A DNA stretch of 64,000 nucleotides, taken from assembly GCA_043806315.1 (NCBI GenBank), contig JAZDHF010000280.1, positions 1 to 64,000 of the forward strand. Direction: 5' to 3'. A model generated the notes under the pieces. It ran no database searches, was not told the origin of the DNA, and saw nothing but the letters and a program-made list of their open reading frames with translations. The translations under genes were made by a program, and so were the position numbers. Within the stretch, counting starts at the first letter, position 1, and the number at the start of each line of letters is the position of its first letter. This stretch comes from SBAX01 sp043806315 (lineage in GTDB: Bacteria > Planctomycetota > Phycisphaerae > UBA1845). Below, piece by piece: positions 1 to 8,225 of this stretch.

Positions 1-140
1 GCATTTCCCGCCTCCTCCACTCCGCCGAACGCGGCGTAGCCTACCACCTCCCGCCGCATTCCCTACGCAACCTGCCACCAACCTCTGTTTTCGGCTCAAC
101 CAGCATCGACTCGCAACACTTGGTGAGAAATGCGGGCTAG
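1..140 (+). CDS. 3' end of an unidentified gene (partial)
   Basis: The frame starting at base 3 is open from the window edge to a TAG at 138-140 and gives about 45 residues. Third codon positions are mostly G or C, as in the real genes nearby, so it may be the C-terminus of a gene that begins upstream of the window. I do not recognise the residues, and the stretch is too short to exclude chance. Confidence 0.3.
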   Translation, partial: ISRLLHSAERGVAYHLPPHSLRNLPPTSVFGSTSIDSQHLVRNAG

Positions 141-148
141 CTGCGCAG

Positions 149-167
149 GTCGGGTCATCGACCCGAC
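149..167. repeat. 19-nt palindrome with 8-bp arms
   Basis: GTCGGGTC-ATC-GACCCGAC forms a hairpin with an 8-bp stem. The identical 19-nt sequence is reconstituted near 10106-10275 when the MITE and one copy of its target duplication are removed, so this is a repeated palindrome of the genome rather than a unique site. Confidence 0.6.
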
Positions 168-273
168 ATCCGCAAAATCGACCGTCGATCGAATGTCCGA
201 TGCAACATTTCCGAAGCCAATCGTGGTCAAGGCGCTCGATTGGAGAAAGGCGTTGTCGGCACCGGGATGAACA

Positions 274-459
274 CTACCCGGCTTGGGGCGTCGGACCGCC
301 CGGTCGGCGGGGCGCGCTGCGCCGTCGTATCACGCGGTGCGTGTGGCGGGATTGCTCTTGTCGAAGGCGCTCGGCCACTTTGTGCAAATCCTGGCCGCAC
401 TCTTCCACGAGTTTGGCGGCGTTTTGGCGTAGTTCCTCGACCACGGGATCTTTGTACAT
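274..459 (-). CDS. small KDPxVEE-type protein, possible orphan antitoxin-like
   Basis: A 61-residue protein beginning MYKDPVVEELRQNAAKL. Small proteins starting with (Y)KDPxVEExR are common in Planctomycetes and Cyanobacteria and often sit near toxin genes; that is from general knowledge. The start at 459 is chosen because AAGGAG lies nine bases upstream, whereas the longer reading frame has no such site. The first 45 residues are amphipathic and charged (predicted helix), and the tail is Arg/Pro rich and probably disordered. No toxin gene is visible next to it, so a toxin-antitoxin role is only a guess. Confidence 0.6.
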   Translation of the reverse strand: MYKDPVVEELRQNAAKLVEECGQDLHKVAERLRQEQSRHTHRVIRRRSAPRRPGGPTPQAG

Positions 460-598
460 CAATCGTATCTCCTTCAATCCGTCGGCTCGAGCATGAGTTC
501 TTCCGGAGAGCACATGACCGGCGAGGGCAAGTGCAGCCGACGGTTCAACGCTTCGCCAACCTAGTGCTCCGTCGCACTTAATCGTACGGGTAGCTGTG

Positions 599-651
599 GC
601 CCAGCCGCCCCCGGCGCTGGGCAGTAGGGCACAGCAGAGGGCCGCTGTGCC
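599..651. repeat. two adjacent short hairpins in the 460-810 gap
   Basis: GCCCAGC (599-605) pairs with GCTGGGC (616-622), and GGCACAGC (628-635) pairs with GCTGTGCC (644-651). They resemble the palindromic intergenic repeats found elsewhere in this window (for example 7202-7222). No gene is seen in the 350-bp gap between 460 and 810. Confidence 0.5.
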
Positions 652-754
652 ACGAACAGCCGAACCCCAAAGTCTGGCTGCGACGACGCACTAGACCCCG
701 CCGCGCCTCCCAATCGCACCGGATTCTAGGATCCGCGAAACGAGCCTCCAACGG

Positions 755-773
755 TTTTCAAACGTTTTGAAAA
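755..773. promoter_or_regulatory. perfect inverted repeat just past moaC
   Basis: TTTTCAAA-CGT-TTTGAAAA is a perfect 8-bp-arm palindrome, unusually AT-rich for this genome. It lies 38 bases beyond the moaC stop and could be an operator or part of a terminator. There is no clear U-tract next to it, so the role is open. Confidence 0.35.
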
Positions 774-810
774 GACTGTGAGGCCGCGAAACGCGACCGC
801 GACCGGCGCC

Positions 811-1302
811 CTACCCGCGCTGGTAGGTTCCACTTCGTCCGCCGGATTTTCGCTCGAGTTGGATGGGACCGATGACGATGCTCTTGTCCGCGGCCTTGGC
901 CATGTCGTAGACAGTGAGCGCCGCCGCGGCGGCACCCGTCAGGGCTTCCATCTCCACGCCCGTTCGAGCGCTGGTCTTGGCCGTGCAGACGATCAACAAC
1001 TCATCCGCCGCGACCCGTGAAAACTCCACGCGGACCCAATCGAGTGCCAAGGGGTGACATAGCGGAATCCACTCGCTGGTGCGCTTCGCGGCAAGAATCC
1101 CGGCCACCCGTGCGGTAGCGACCGCGTCGCCCTTGGGTAGCGTCCCGCTCAGCAGCGCGTCCAGCACGGAAGGCTTGATGCGCACCCTCGCCGACGCGCT
1201 CGCCTCGCGCTCCGTGACCGGTTTATCGGAAACATCAACCATCCGAGCCTCACCGCTGGGTCCGAGATGCGAGAGGTCCCGCCCGCCCGTCGTGTCCGTC
1301 AT
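811..1302 (-). CDS. moaC: cyclic pyranopterin monophosphate synthase MoaC
   Basis: MoaC converts the product of the radical-SAM enzyme MoaA into cyclic pyranopterin monophosphate in molybdenum cofactor biosynthesis, in the cytoplasm. The 163-residue protein matches the family from end to end: the MVDVSDKPVTEREA start, the KGDAVATARVAGILAAK segment, the conserved IPLCHPL motif, TGVEMEALTGAAAAALTVYDM, and the MAKAADKSIVI motif near the C-terminus that carries catalytic Asp and Lys residues. Length is typical. The ATG at 1302 is preferred over an upstream in-frame TTG because GGAG lies nine bases before it. No other molybdopterin gene is in the window. The last residues (SGGRSGTYQRG) are a low-complexity tail. 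Confidence 0.95.
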   Translation of the reverse strand: MTDTTGGRDLSHLGPSGEARMVDVSDKPVTEREASASARVRIKPSVLDALLSGTLPKGDAVATARVAGILAAKRTSEWIPLCHPLALDWVRVEFSRVAADELLIVCTAKTSARTGVEMEALTGAAAAALTVYDMAKAADKSIVIGPIQLERKSGGRSGTYQRG

Positions 1303-1428
1303 CAACTTATTCTCCGCTTATCGCTGCTCAACGAGCCGTCGCCGCTAACTTGTCGCAACGGTTTATCGGGTCAGAGAAGCCTCGCCGCAACGGTGATTCC
1401 GCCCCCGTTGACAACCGATAGCGGAGAT

Positions 1429-1893
1429 ATGACCGGGCTGTCGACGAACATGCTCCCGGACTCGATCGCCGACGCGCCCGCCGGACGTTCCTGGTCCGCG
1501 CGCATCGTTCACTGGGTGGTGGAAGCCCGGGCCCACCGCGTGATCTGCCTGGTGATGGGGATTTGGCTCCTCAACGGATTCGACCTGGCCTTCACCATCC
1601 TCTCTTACGATCAGGGAATGCTTCATGAGGAAAACCCCTTTGCCCGGCACATGCTCGCCCACGGAACGGCGTCGATCATCCTCTTCAAGATCGGACTGGT
1701 GTTGATCGGCAGCTACCCGCTCCTGCGTTTCCGTGCGTCGCGGATCACCGAACTCGGCTCCTTCGTCATCCTGCTGGCCTACGCCGTGCTCGCGGTGCAT
1801 TGGTCGGAGTGCTACGACCTGTACAGCATCACCGCCGCCCACAACGTGGAGATGGCTGAGACCCGCACGCTCGACAGCTTCGACCCGCAATAA
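1429..1893 (+). CDS. small membrane protein, DUF5658-like
   Basis: A predicted 154-residue protein with at least three hydrophobic segments: VICLVMGIWLLNGFDLAFT, the stretch around SIILFKIGLVLIGSYPLL, and LGSFVILLAYAVLAVHWSE. The pattern of a short N-terminal cytoplasmic stretch, NxxDxxxT in the first membrane helix and an ExNP motif (EENPFA) resembles the DUF5658 family of small bacterial membrane proteins of unknown function. The start is uncertain: the ATG at 1429 has GGAG very close to it, and an upstream extension overlapping the divergent moaC start is less likely. It stands alone, divergent from moaC. Confidence 0.65.
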   Translation: MTGLSTNMLPDSIADAPAGRSWSARIVHWVVEARAHRVICLVMGIWLLNGFDLAFTILSYDQGMLHEENPFARHMLAHGTASIILFKIGLVLIGSYPLLRFRASRITELGSFVILLAYAVLAVHWSECYDLYSITAAHNVEMAETRTLDSFDPQ

Positions 1894-1917
1894 CCCCGAC
1901 GCCCTGTGCTCTGCGAT

Positions 1918-2919
1918 TCAAGGCGGTGGCGTCGGCGGCGTCGGCGGCGTACGAGCGTCCGCGTACGTATCCTGGCCCGACCCCGTCCACAAGCGGTTCG
2001 TCGCCGTGACCGTGCTCACCGTCGGATCAAGCACCGGCACTGCGGTGTCCTTCTTCTTCTTTTCGTCCGGATTGTCCCCCAACCGCTCGTACCCCAACTG
2101 CAACAGCGTCATCGGTTCGCCGTGACCGTCGACGAAGGCAACGTTGCCGAACCCCTTGTGGCGCATCTCCACGGGGGAGAACTTGAGACGTTTCTTCTCT
2201 TCATCGGTTAAAGCGCCCGCCGGAAGGTCAGGATCACCGGGGCCGAAGAACTTGGCGTTTTGCTCGACGGCCAATCGCGGCGGGTCGAGCGTGTAGGAGT
2301 GCTTGCCGTGCTGCTTGCCCGCCCCGCGGCTGTCGGCCATCAGGACCGTCATCGACGACGTCTTGAGCCGGTGCCGGGGGACTGAAAAGTTGTCCCAACG
2401 CTTCGGATCAGTATCCTGGCGCGTGTTGCCCAAGTACTGATAGTTGTACCCGTACGCGCCGTCGCTGATGTCCTTGGCGAACTCTTCGGCGTCCAGGGCC
2501 GGGCAGGTGAAGACGTCGATCGCCATCGTCGTCGTTTTCTTACCCATGCCCGCCTCCTCGTCGCCCCACGGACGCCTCAGTCGTTCCATCGGCTTCGGGT
2601 CGATCACGGGTCCGGAATCGGTCTCCAGGAACCATTGCCAGCGCGGACTTTTCGCCCGGTACTCGTTGGCGTATTCCGGCGTATCCGGGGCCGTCGGGTA
2701 CAGCTTGGGCAGTCGGACCGGCGGGAATTGCTCCTTGTTCTCATTGAGATAGATGGTAAAGGCCGTCGAGATCCCCTTCATCTTTGAGAGGCACACGTTG
2801 GCCTTCGCCTGCCGTCGCGCCGCCGTCAACGAGGGAATGAGAATGCCCATCAGCAGCGTCAGGATGGCAATGACGGTCAGAAGTTCGAGGAGCGTAAAGG
2901 CAGATCGTCGGCGTATCAC
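1918..2919 (-). CDS. prepilin-like protein with H-X9-DG type C-terminal region
   Basis: A 333-residue protein with a GTG start, a short basic leader (MIRRRSA) and the type IV prepilin/pseudopilin helix FTLLELLTVIAILTLLMGIL, so it is probably processed by a prepilin peptidase and assembled or anchored in the envelope. Glu at +5 of the mature protein is present, but the residue before the cleavage site is Ala rather than the usual Gly. Near the C-terminus GNVAFVDGHGEPM matches the H-X9-DG motif typical of the large planctomycete DUF1559-like paralog family. The C-terminal tail (TPPTPPTPPP) is encoded by a short GGCGGCGTC tandem repeat at about 1921-1950. It is not part of the pilin operon at 13-25 kb. 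Confidence 0.85.
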   Translation of the reverse strand: MIRRRSAFTLLELLTVIAILTLLMGILIPSLTAARRQAKANVCLSKMKGISTAFTIYLNENKEQFPPVRLPKLYPTAPDTPEYANEYRAKSPRWQWFLETDSGPVIDPKPMERLRRPWGDEEAGMGKKTTTMAIDVFTCPALDAEEFAKDISDGAYGYNYQYLGNTRQDTDPKRWDNFSVPRHRLKTSSMTVLMADSRGAGKQHGKHSYTLDPPRLAVEQNAKFFGPGDPDLPAGALTDEEKKRLKFSPVEMRHKGFGNVAFVDGHGEPMTLLQLGYERLGDNPDEKKKKDTAVPVLDPTVSTVTATNRLWTGSGQDTYADARTPPTPPTPPP

Positions 2920-2992
2920 GCGTAGGCTCCTGGCCGGACGGCGCGCGCGGGGCGAGCGCAGTGCTGTATTCTAGGGCCTCCCGCGTGTCGTG

Positions 2993-3571
2993 TCACTCGC
3001 CGCGGCGCTGGGCTTGGCTTAGCTCTTCGACCCGTCGCTGAAGCGCGGCCAGTTGTTCGCGGAGGTCGTCCAGGCTTTCCTCCGTGGTTTGGCCGTCGGT
3101 TGGCGGCTCAGGCGGGGGTGCAACGACCGGATCCGGTGTCGGCGGAGCGCCGGAAAACGCTTGCATCATCCGACCGGCCCATTCCAAGGGCGACGTGACG
3201 TTGGCCTGCATGGCCTGCCGCAGGTAGGCGTCGAATTGCTTCTGCGAGCTGGCGAACAAGCCCAGAAACGGCCCGAACAACCGCTCCATCGACGAACGCA
3301 GCACCTGCCGGTCTGAGCGGATCATCAGGTGCAGGACGGAGCTGGGGAACAGGTCGAGCTTGGGTTCGTCCTGCTCCAAAAGAATCTGGGTCAAAACGAG
3401 GTTGGTGATGTCGTCCCCGTTTCTCGAATCCGTGACGCAGACGTTCTTCCCGGACACGATGAGGTCGTGGACGTCCTGGATGGTCACGTGCCGGCTGTGG
3501 GTGGCGTCGTAGAATCGCCGGTTGGGGTACTTCTTGATTTGAATAACTTCCGGATGACGGCTGTCGAACAT
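2993..3571 (-). CDS. phaR: PHA synthesis repressor PhaR
   Basis: PhaR is a DNA-binding repressor that also binds PHA polymer and controls phasin and PHA-metabolic genes. The 192-residue protein has the N-terminal PHA-accumulation-regulator DNA-binding domain (IQIKKYPNRRFYDATHSRHV, then DVHDLIVSGKNVCVTDSRNGDDIT) and the following PHB_acc domain (LTQILLEQD through LMIRSDRQVLRSSMERLF). A Pro-rich linker and a C-terminal coiled-coil-like segment (LDDLREQLAALQRRVEELS) end the protein. The ATG at 3571 is chosen because the conserved domain begins just after it and GAGAGG lies upstream. It is divergent from the phasin gene, and the palindrome at 3713-3730 between them is the obvious candidate operator. 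Confidence 0.93.
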   Translation of the reverse strand: MFDSRHPEVIQIKKYPNRRFYDATHSRHVTIQDVHDLIVSGKNVCVTDSRNGDDITNLVLTQILLEQDEPKLDLFPSSVLHLMIRSDRQVLRSSMERLFGPFLGLFASSQKQFDAYLRQAMQANVTSPLEWAGRMMQAFSGAPPTPDPVVAPPPEPPTDGQTTEESLDDLREQLAALQRRVEELSQAQRRGE

Positions 3572-3712
3572 GCGGAACCTCTCGATCCAGCGTCCCAATA
3601 AGCGTCGCAGAACCTCTGTTAGAGTACCGCAAACGCAGACGTTCGTCAACAATCGCGCTGTGTAATGTTCATAAGGCTATGTGTCTAATGAAGTTACGTG
3701 ACAAACGAACAT

Positions 3713-3730
3713 TTTGTGCGATCGCACAAA
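3713..3730. promoter_or_regulatory. perfect 18-bp palindrome, candidate PhaR operator
   Basis: TTTGTGCGATCGCACAAA is perfectly self-complementary. It lies seven bases upstream of the -35 box of the phasin promoter and between phaR and its probable target operon. A further half-site, TGCACAA, occurs at about 3747-3753 inside the spacer of that promoter. PhaR proteins are known to bind TGC/GCA-rich dyads, so binding here is a reasonable inference, not shown. Confidence 0.6.
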
Positions 3731-3736
3731 TTTTCC

Positions 3737-3764
3737 TTGACGCAACTGCACAATAGGGTATACT
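3737..3764 (+). promoter_or_regulatory. sigma70-type promoter of the PHA operon
   Basis: TTGACG (3737-3742) and TATACT (3759-3764) are separated by 16 bases, close to the housekeeping consensus, and point to the phasin gene 74 bases downstream. Confidence 0.7.
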
Positions 3765-3837
3765 TTAGCCGGTAACATCGAGGACGACGGTCCGACGATA
3801 AGATCGACCTAGTAGGGCTTTGAGGAGAATAGCACCC

Positions 3838-4323
3838 ATGGTGGCCGAAACGAAAGAAACGATGACGAAGGTGTTTGATTGCGTGACGGAGAGCGTTCGG
3901 ACGGCGTTTGACGCCGGCCGAAAGACCCAGGACGCCTGGTTCAAGGCGATCGGCGAGGTGTGGAAGCGTCCCGGTGATGTCGGCAACTTCTATGCAAACG
4001 GCGAGCGGGTGATGCGCGAGTGGGTCCCCTTCCTGGGCAAGAACCTCGAGGTGGCGACCCATTGCTGTGACGCGGGCATGCGAACGGGCCTCGACGTGTT
4101 CAAGGCCGCATGTGACGCGACCGCCCAGCCGGGCGAGGCCGACCCCTACAACGCGACCCGCCAGATGTGGGACGCGACGTTCGAGGCGGTCCGGACCAAC
4201 TTCGACACGTTCGGCAAAGCCGGCGTTCGGACGATGGAGAACTGCTCGGCGTTCTGCGATGCCGTCTTGCACGAGGAGACGGTCTCCAGGCCGATGAGCG
4301 GCCCGCCCAAGACCGCCAAGTAG
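3838..4323 (+). CDS. phasin-like PHA granule protein
   Basis: A 161-residue, mostly helical, amphipathic protein without a signal peptide, first in the operon with phaA, phaE-like, phaC and an SDR. Phasins coat PHA granules and help control their size and synthase activity. The sequence (KETMTKVFDCVTESVRTAFDAG, then MWDATFEAVRTNFDTFGKAG) has the repeated amphipathic-helix character of phasins, but assignment rests mainly on position and composition. The start at 3838 has GAGGAG ten bases upstream. It is expressed from the promoter at 3737-3764 and is the likeliest PhaR target. Confidence 0.75.
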   Translation: MVAETKETMTKVFDCVTESVRTAFDAGRKTQDAWFKAIGEVWKRPGDVGNFYANGERVMREWVPFLGKNLEVATHCCDAGMRTGLDVFKAACDATAQPGEADPYNATRQMWDATFEAVRTNFDTFGKAGVRTMENCSAFCDAVLHEETVSRPMSGPPKTAK

Positions 4324-4426
4324 TTACGGCCGAACGTAGGCCCGCGGATAGATTTCTCCGCCGAGAGCGTCAGATTCAGGATGAGGCGTCCGCAGCGAGT
4401 GGAAGCGAGCGGAGGGAGGCTCATTC

Positions 4427-5611
4427 ATGCTGAAGAGTGTGTACGTGGCCGGCGGGGTGCGGACTCCGTTCGGGGCGTTCAACGGAGCGCTGGCGACGCT
4501 GGCAGCGCCGGCACTGGGGAGCATCGCCATCCGGGCCGCTCTTCAGAAGGCCGGAGTCGACCCCAAGGAGGTCGACGAGGTCCTGTTCGGCAACGTGATC
4601 GGGGCCGGTATCGGACAGAACCCGGCGCGGCAGGCTTCGCTCGGGGCCGGGATCGGCGTCGAGGTCGGCGCGACCACGATCAATAAAGTCTGCGGTTCCA
4701 GCCTGCGGGCGGTCATCCTCGCGGCCCAGGCGATCCAGTGCGGCGATGCCCGATTGGTCGTCGCCGGCGGGTGCGAGAGCATGACCGGAGCCCCCTATCT
4801 GCTGCGCAAGGCGCGGAGCGGTTACCGCATGGGCCACGGCGAGCTCGTCGACGCGATGATCTACGACGGGCTGTGGGACGTATATACCTCCCGCCACATG
4901 GGCACCTGCGGCGATCTATGCGCCCGCAAGTACAACATCTCCCGCGAGGAACAGGACACGTTCGCCATCGAGAGCTACACCCGCGCCATCCGCGCCTGGG
5001 AGGACGGCTTCTACGCGGTGGACGTGGTGCCGGTCGAGGTGAAATCGAAAAAGAGTTCGACGATCGTCGACCATGACGAAGACGTGGCCAAGTTCCAGGG
5101 CGAGGAGAAGCTGCGTTCCCTTCCGCCGGCGTTCGGCCCGGAAAGCACCATCACCGCGGGCAACGCCTCGAAGATCAACGACGGGGCGGCGGCGATGGTC
5201 GTCTTCGACGACGACGCCAAGAAGGCGATGGGGCTCAAACCCGTCGCCCGCATCCTCGGCCACGCGAACGTGGCGATGGAGTCGGATTGGTTCACCATCG
5301 CCCCGATTTACGCCATCCGCAAACTCTGCGACCAGCTCAGGATCAAACCCGGCGACGTTGACCTGTACGAGATCAATGAGGCCTTTGCGATCGTCGCGGT
5401 CGTGGCGATCCGTGAGTTGAAGTTGGATCGCAATCGGGTGAACGTCGCGGGCGGCGCGGTGGCGATCGGCCATCCGATCGGGGCGACCGGGGCGCGGATC
5501 GTCAGTACGCTCACCCGAGCGCTGGAACGACACGATAAGACGCTGGGCATCGCGTGCTTGTGCATCGGCGGCGGCGAGGCCAGCGCCATCGCCATCGAAC
5601 GTTGCCGCTAG
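4427..5611 (+). CDS. phaA: acetyl-CoA acetyltransferase (thiolase) PhaA
   Basis: Condenses two acetyl-CoA into acetoacetyl-CoA, the first step of short-chain PHA synthesis. The 394 residues fit the biosynthetic thiolase family. The nucleophilic Cys (about residue 89) is in INKVCGSS, the catalytic His (about 349) in AIGHPIGATGAR, and the second catalytic Cys (about 379) in CLCIGGGEA. The motif ITAGNASKINDGAAAMV and the NEAFA motif (YEINEAFAI) are intact. It begins 103 bases after the phasin gene and ends 14 bases before the phaE-like gene. A beta-oxidation role is possible but unlikely in this operon. Confidence 0.93.
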   Translation: MLKSVYVAGGVRTPFGAFNGALATLAAPALGSIAIRAALQKAGVDPKEVDEVLFGNVIGAGIGQNPARQASLGAGIGVEVGATTINKVCGSSLRAVILAAQAIQCGDARLVVAGGCESMTGAPYLLRKARSGYRMGHGELVDAMIYDGLWDVYTSRHMGTCGDLCARKYNISREEQDTFAIESYTRAIRAWEDGFYAVDVVPVEVKSKKSSTIVDHDEDVAKFQGEEKLRSLPPAFGPESTITAGNASKINDGAAAMVVFDDDAKKAMGLKPVARILGHANVAMESDWFTIAPIYAIRKLCDQLRIKPGDVDLYEINEAFAIVAVVAIRELKLDRNRVNVAGGAVAIGHPIGATGARIVSTLTRALERHDKTLGIACLCIGGGEASAIAIERCR

Positions 5612-5625
5612 GAGGCGGCCGAGAT

Positions 5626-6096
5626 ATGGGCAACTACGACGCAAACAACCGCGGCGCCGCGAACGATCCGTTTTCGCGATTCTGGCTGGACCTGATGTCG
5701 AAGATGTCAGGGTCGGCGTTCGCGACGACAACGGCCCCCACGCAAGAAGAAACCATGAAGCGGATGCGGCAGGCGTTCTTCGACTCGTGGGCCACACACT
5801 GCGACGAATTCCTGCGCTCCGATGCGTTCCTCGACGTGCTGAAGAAGTCGATGGACAGCGCCTTGGCGTTCAAGCAGGAACTCAACGAGTTTCTGACCAA
5901 GGCGTTGCACGAGCAGCAGATGCCGGCCCGGAGCGACACCGATTCCATCATGCTCGTGCTGCGCAGCTTGGAAGATCGCGTCCTGGATCGGATCGACCGT
6001 CTTTCGCAACGCGTCGACGGCCTCGAAACGGCGGTATCGGGGACGTCCACCGACGCGGCCACAGGCAAACGCCGGCCCAAAGGGGTCCCCCAATGA
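5626..6096 (+). CDS. PhaE-like subunit of class III PHA synthase
   Basis: A 156-residue protein placed directly before phaC, with its stop codon overlapping the phaC start (ATGA). Class III synthases need a small partner, PhaE. This protein has the expected features: an N-terminal FWLDLMSKMSG segment, a central helical part (MKRMRQAFFDSWATHCDEFL), and a C-terminal coiled coil (LRSLEDRVLDRIDRLSQRVDGLET). It is shorter than typical proteobacterial PhaE (about 350 residues), so it is a minimal version. The start at 5626 follows a GGAGG 14 bases upstream; longer frames overlap phaA and look unreal. Confidence 0.75.
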   Translation: MGNYDANNRGAANDPFSRFWLDLMSKMSGSAFATTTAPTQEETMKRMRQAFFDSWATHCDEFLRSDAFLDVLKKSMDSALAFKQELNEFLTKALHEQQMPARSDTDSIMLVLRSLEDRVLDRIDRLSQRVDGLETAVSGTSTDAATGKRRPKGVPQ

Positions 6097-7193
6097 ACGC
6101 AACGTTCCCATCATTCATGCCTTGGATGACGACGCCGGACCAGATGCAAGAGCAGTGGATGGGCTTCGCCCGGAAAATGGCCCATTGGCCCAAGGCGTTG
6201 GAGGTCGCTCGCAAGGTGCGGGTCGGCGCCACGCCGAGCGATGCCGTGTTCCGCGTCGATAGGCTGCGCCTGCTGCGTTATTTCACTGACGTGGAGCAAC
6301 AGTATTCGACGCCGCTGCTCGTGGTATTCGCCTTGGTAAACCGTCCGTACATTCTCGACCTGCGGCCCGGAAAAAGCGTCGTCAGCCACTTCGTCAACCG
6401 CGGCTTCGGCACCTACAATCTGGACTGGGGCATCCCCTCGGACGGCGATCGGTTCCTCAATATGCAGGACTACATCGAGGGATACCTCGATACCGTCGTC
6501 GATCAGGTCCGCAAACGCTCGGGGTGCGATCAGATCAGTATTCTCGGCTACTGCATGGGCGGGTCGATGTCGGCCATGTATACGGCGTTGCATCCTGACA
6601 AGATCAAGAACCTCATTCTGCTGGCCGCGCCGGTCGATTGGTCCAATCGCGAATACCTGCTCGCCAAATGGACGGATGCGTCCATCTTCGACGTGGACAA
6701 GTTGATCCACGTCTACGGCAACGCCCCGGCGGACCTCTTGCAGGGGTCGTTTCAGTTGCTCAAGCCCGTGTCCACGATGGTGGAAAAGTACTTCAGCTTC
6801 TACGAGAACATGGAGGACGAGAAGTTCCTCGAGGACTTCTTCGCCATGGAGACCTGGCTGAACGACAACATCCCCGTCGCGGGCGAGATGTTCCGCCAGT
6901 TCGTGAAGTACTGTATGCAGCAGAATCTCTTGATTCAGGGGAAGCTGCGGATCAACGGGCGGTTGGTCGATCTACGGAAGATCACGTGCCCGATCCTGAA
7001 CTTGACGGCCACGCAGGACCACCTCGTGCCGGCGGAATTGAGCTTGCCGTTCAACGACGCCGTCGGTTCCTCGGACCGCAAGAGCGTCAACTTCCCGGCG
7101 GGGCACATCGGGATGGCCGTCGGCACCAAGGCGAATCGCGAGCTGTGGCCAAGCGTTTGTGATTGGCTGGCGGAGCGGTCGGACGCCGTGTAA
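6093..7193 (+). CDS. phaC: class III poly(3-hydroxyalkanoate) synthase PhaC
   Basis: Polymerises (R)-3-hydroxyacyl-CoA into PHA on the granule surface. The 366-residue length and sequence fit class III PhaC. The lipase-like box is GYCMGGS with nucleophile Cys near residue 154. The catalytic Asp (about 309) lies in TATQDHLVP and the His (about 338) in FPAGHIGMAVG. The conserved DLRPGKSVV and YNLDWGIPSDGDR segments are present. The start ATG at 6093 overlaps the phaE-like stop by four bases, so translation is probably coupled, consistent with a 1:1 complex. Confidence 0.95.
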   Translation: MNATFPSFMPWMTTPDQMQEQWMGFARKMAHWPKALEVARKVRVGATPSDAVFRVDRLRLLRYFTDVEQQYSTPLLVVFALVNRPYILDLRPGKSVVSHFVNRGFGTYNLDWGIPSDGDRFLNMQDYIEGYLDTVVDQVRKRSGCDQISILGYCMGGSMSAMYTALHPDKIKNLILLAAPVDWSNREYLLAKWTDASIFDVDKLIHVYGNAPADLLQGSFQLLKPVSTMVEKYFSFYENMEDEKFLEDFFAMETWLNDNIPVAGEMFRQFVKYCMQQNLLIQGKLRINGRLVDLRKITCPILNLTATQDHLVPAELSLPFNDAVGSSDRKSVNFPAGHIGMAVGTKANRELWPSVCDWLAERSDAV

Positions 7194-7201
7194 GCGGAGT
7201 G

Positions 7202-7222
7202 CCACGGCTGTGTCAGCCGTGG
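7202..7222. repeat. short perfect hairpin between phaC and the SDR gene
   Basis: CCACGGCTG-TGT-CAGCCGTGG has 9-bp arms and a 3-nt loop. No U-tract follows, so it is a dispersed palindromic repeat rather than a standard terminator, though it could stabilise or attenuate the upstream mRNA. Confidence 0.55.
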
Positions 7223-7273
7223 TCTGCACCGCCCATGCGGCAGCGGTACAGCGAGTGAAGTCGCCGAGCGGGG

Positions 7274-8107
7274 ATGGACGACGACATGGAACTCAAAGGC
7301 AAGGTCGCGATCATCACCGGAGGAGCGAGCGGCATCGGGAGCGCGACTTGTCTGAAGCTCGCGGAGGAGCAGGTCAAGGCGATCGGCGTCGTCGACCAAA
7401 TGGACGATGTGGAGGACATCTGCCGTGAGGCCGACCATCAGGCCGGACGCGAGTTGTTCATACCGTTTCGCGGGGACGTGGTGGACAGTTCATTTCGGGA
7501 GCGTGTATTCGCCGAGATGGAGAGCCGCTTCGGCGTGGTGAGTTTGTGCGTTCCCGCAGCGGGGATCACCCGCGACCGATTGTGCGTCAAGGTCTATCAG
7601 AACAACGGATGGGTCACGCCGAGCATCTATAGCGAAACCGACTTCCGGCGGGTCGCCGATGTCGACCTCCTCGCCCCCATCTACTGGGCCATGCGGACGG
7701 TGGGGTCGGTCGCCGTCGACCGGGCGAAACGCGGGCTGAAGGAGTGGAGTCCGGAAGAGTCCGTCCAGGGGGCCATCATTCTCATCGGCTCGATTTCATC
7801 GGCCGGGAACCGCGGTCAAATTTCGTACGCGACGGCCAAGGCGGGATTGGTGGGGGCCCAGGGAACCCTGTCCAAGGAGGCCATCTACTATGGCGTGCGC
7901 TGCGCGATCATTCATCCGGGCTTCACCGACACGCCGATGGTCCGGGCGCTCGGGGAGAAGATGATCCAGGAGCAGGTCCTGCCGAACACCCAACTGCGGC
8001 GTTTGATCCGTCCAAGCGAGATCGCCGGGGCGATCGTGTTCATGCTCAAGAACTCGGCCGTCAGCGGGCCGCTGTGGGCGGACGCGGGGTGGCATCCACA
8101 CGCGTAG
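7274..8107 (+). CDS. SDR-family reductase, probable acetoacetyl-CoA reductase of the PHA locus
   Basis: A 277-residue short-chain dehydrogenase/reductase. The cofactor motif is TGGASGIGSA near the N-terminus. The catalytic Ser is in LIGSISSAGN and the Tyr-x3-Lys in ISYATAKAG, followed by the typical HPGFTDTPM and SGPLWADAGW ends. Sitting directly behind phaC, it most likely supplies (R)-3-hydroxybutyryl-CoA from acetoacetyl-CoA (the PhaB role). The middle region (RDRLCVKVYQNNGWVTPSIY, then an extra acidic/basic stretch) is longer than in classical PhaB, so substrate is not certain. The start may be 7274 or the internal ATG at 7286, which is closer to the family N-terminus. Confidence 0.8.
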   Translation: MDDDMELKGKVAIITGGASGIGSATCLKLAEEQVKAIGVVDQMDDVEDICREADHQAGRELFIPFRGDVVDSSFRERVFAEMESRFGVVSLCVPAAGITRDRLCVKVYQNNGWVTPSIYSETDFRRVADVDLLAPIYWAMRTVGSVAVDRAKRGLKEWSPEESVQGAIILIGSISSAGNRGQISYATAKAGLVGAQGTLSKEAIYYGVRCAIIHPGFTDTPMVRALGEKMIQEQVLPNTQLRRLIRPSEIAGAIVFMLKNSAVSGPLWADAGWHPHA

Positions 8108-8225
8108 TGGGTGCTTCAATCGGCGGCCCAACGGCGAGAGTTCCTTCGTCCGACACGCCCACCTCGCCGGGAGCGATAGACGCTCATACTCCCGGGATCA
8201 GAAAACGGGTAGCAGGGTGCCGGGC

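Noticed and set aside
1363..1890. A 175-codon minus-strand frame over the DUF5658-like gene
   Set aside because: His/Arg-rich shadow without homology; the plus strand has the membrane-protein pattern.
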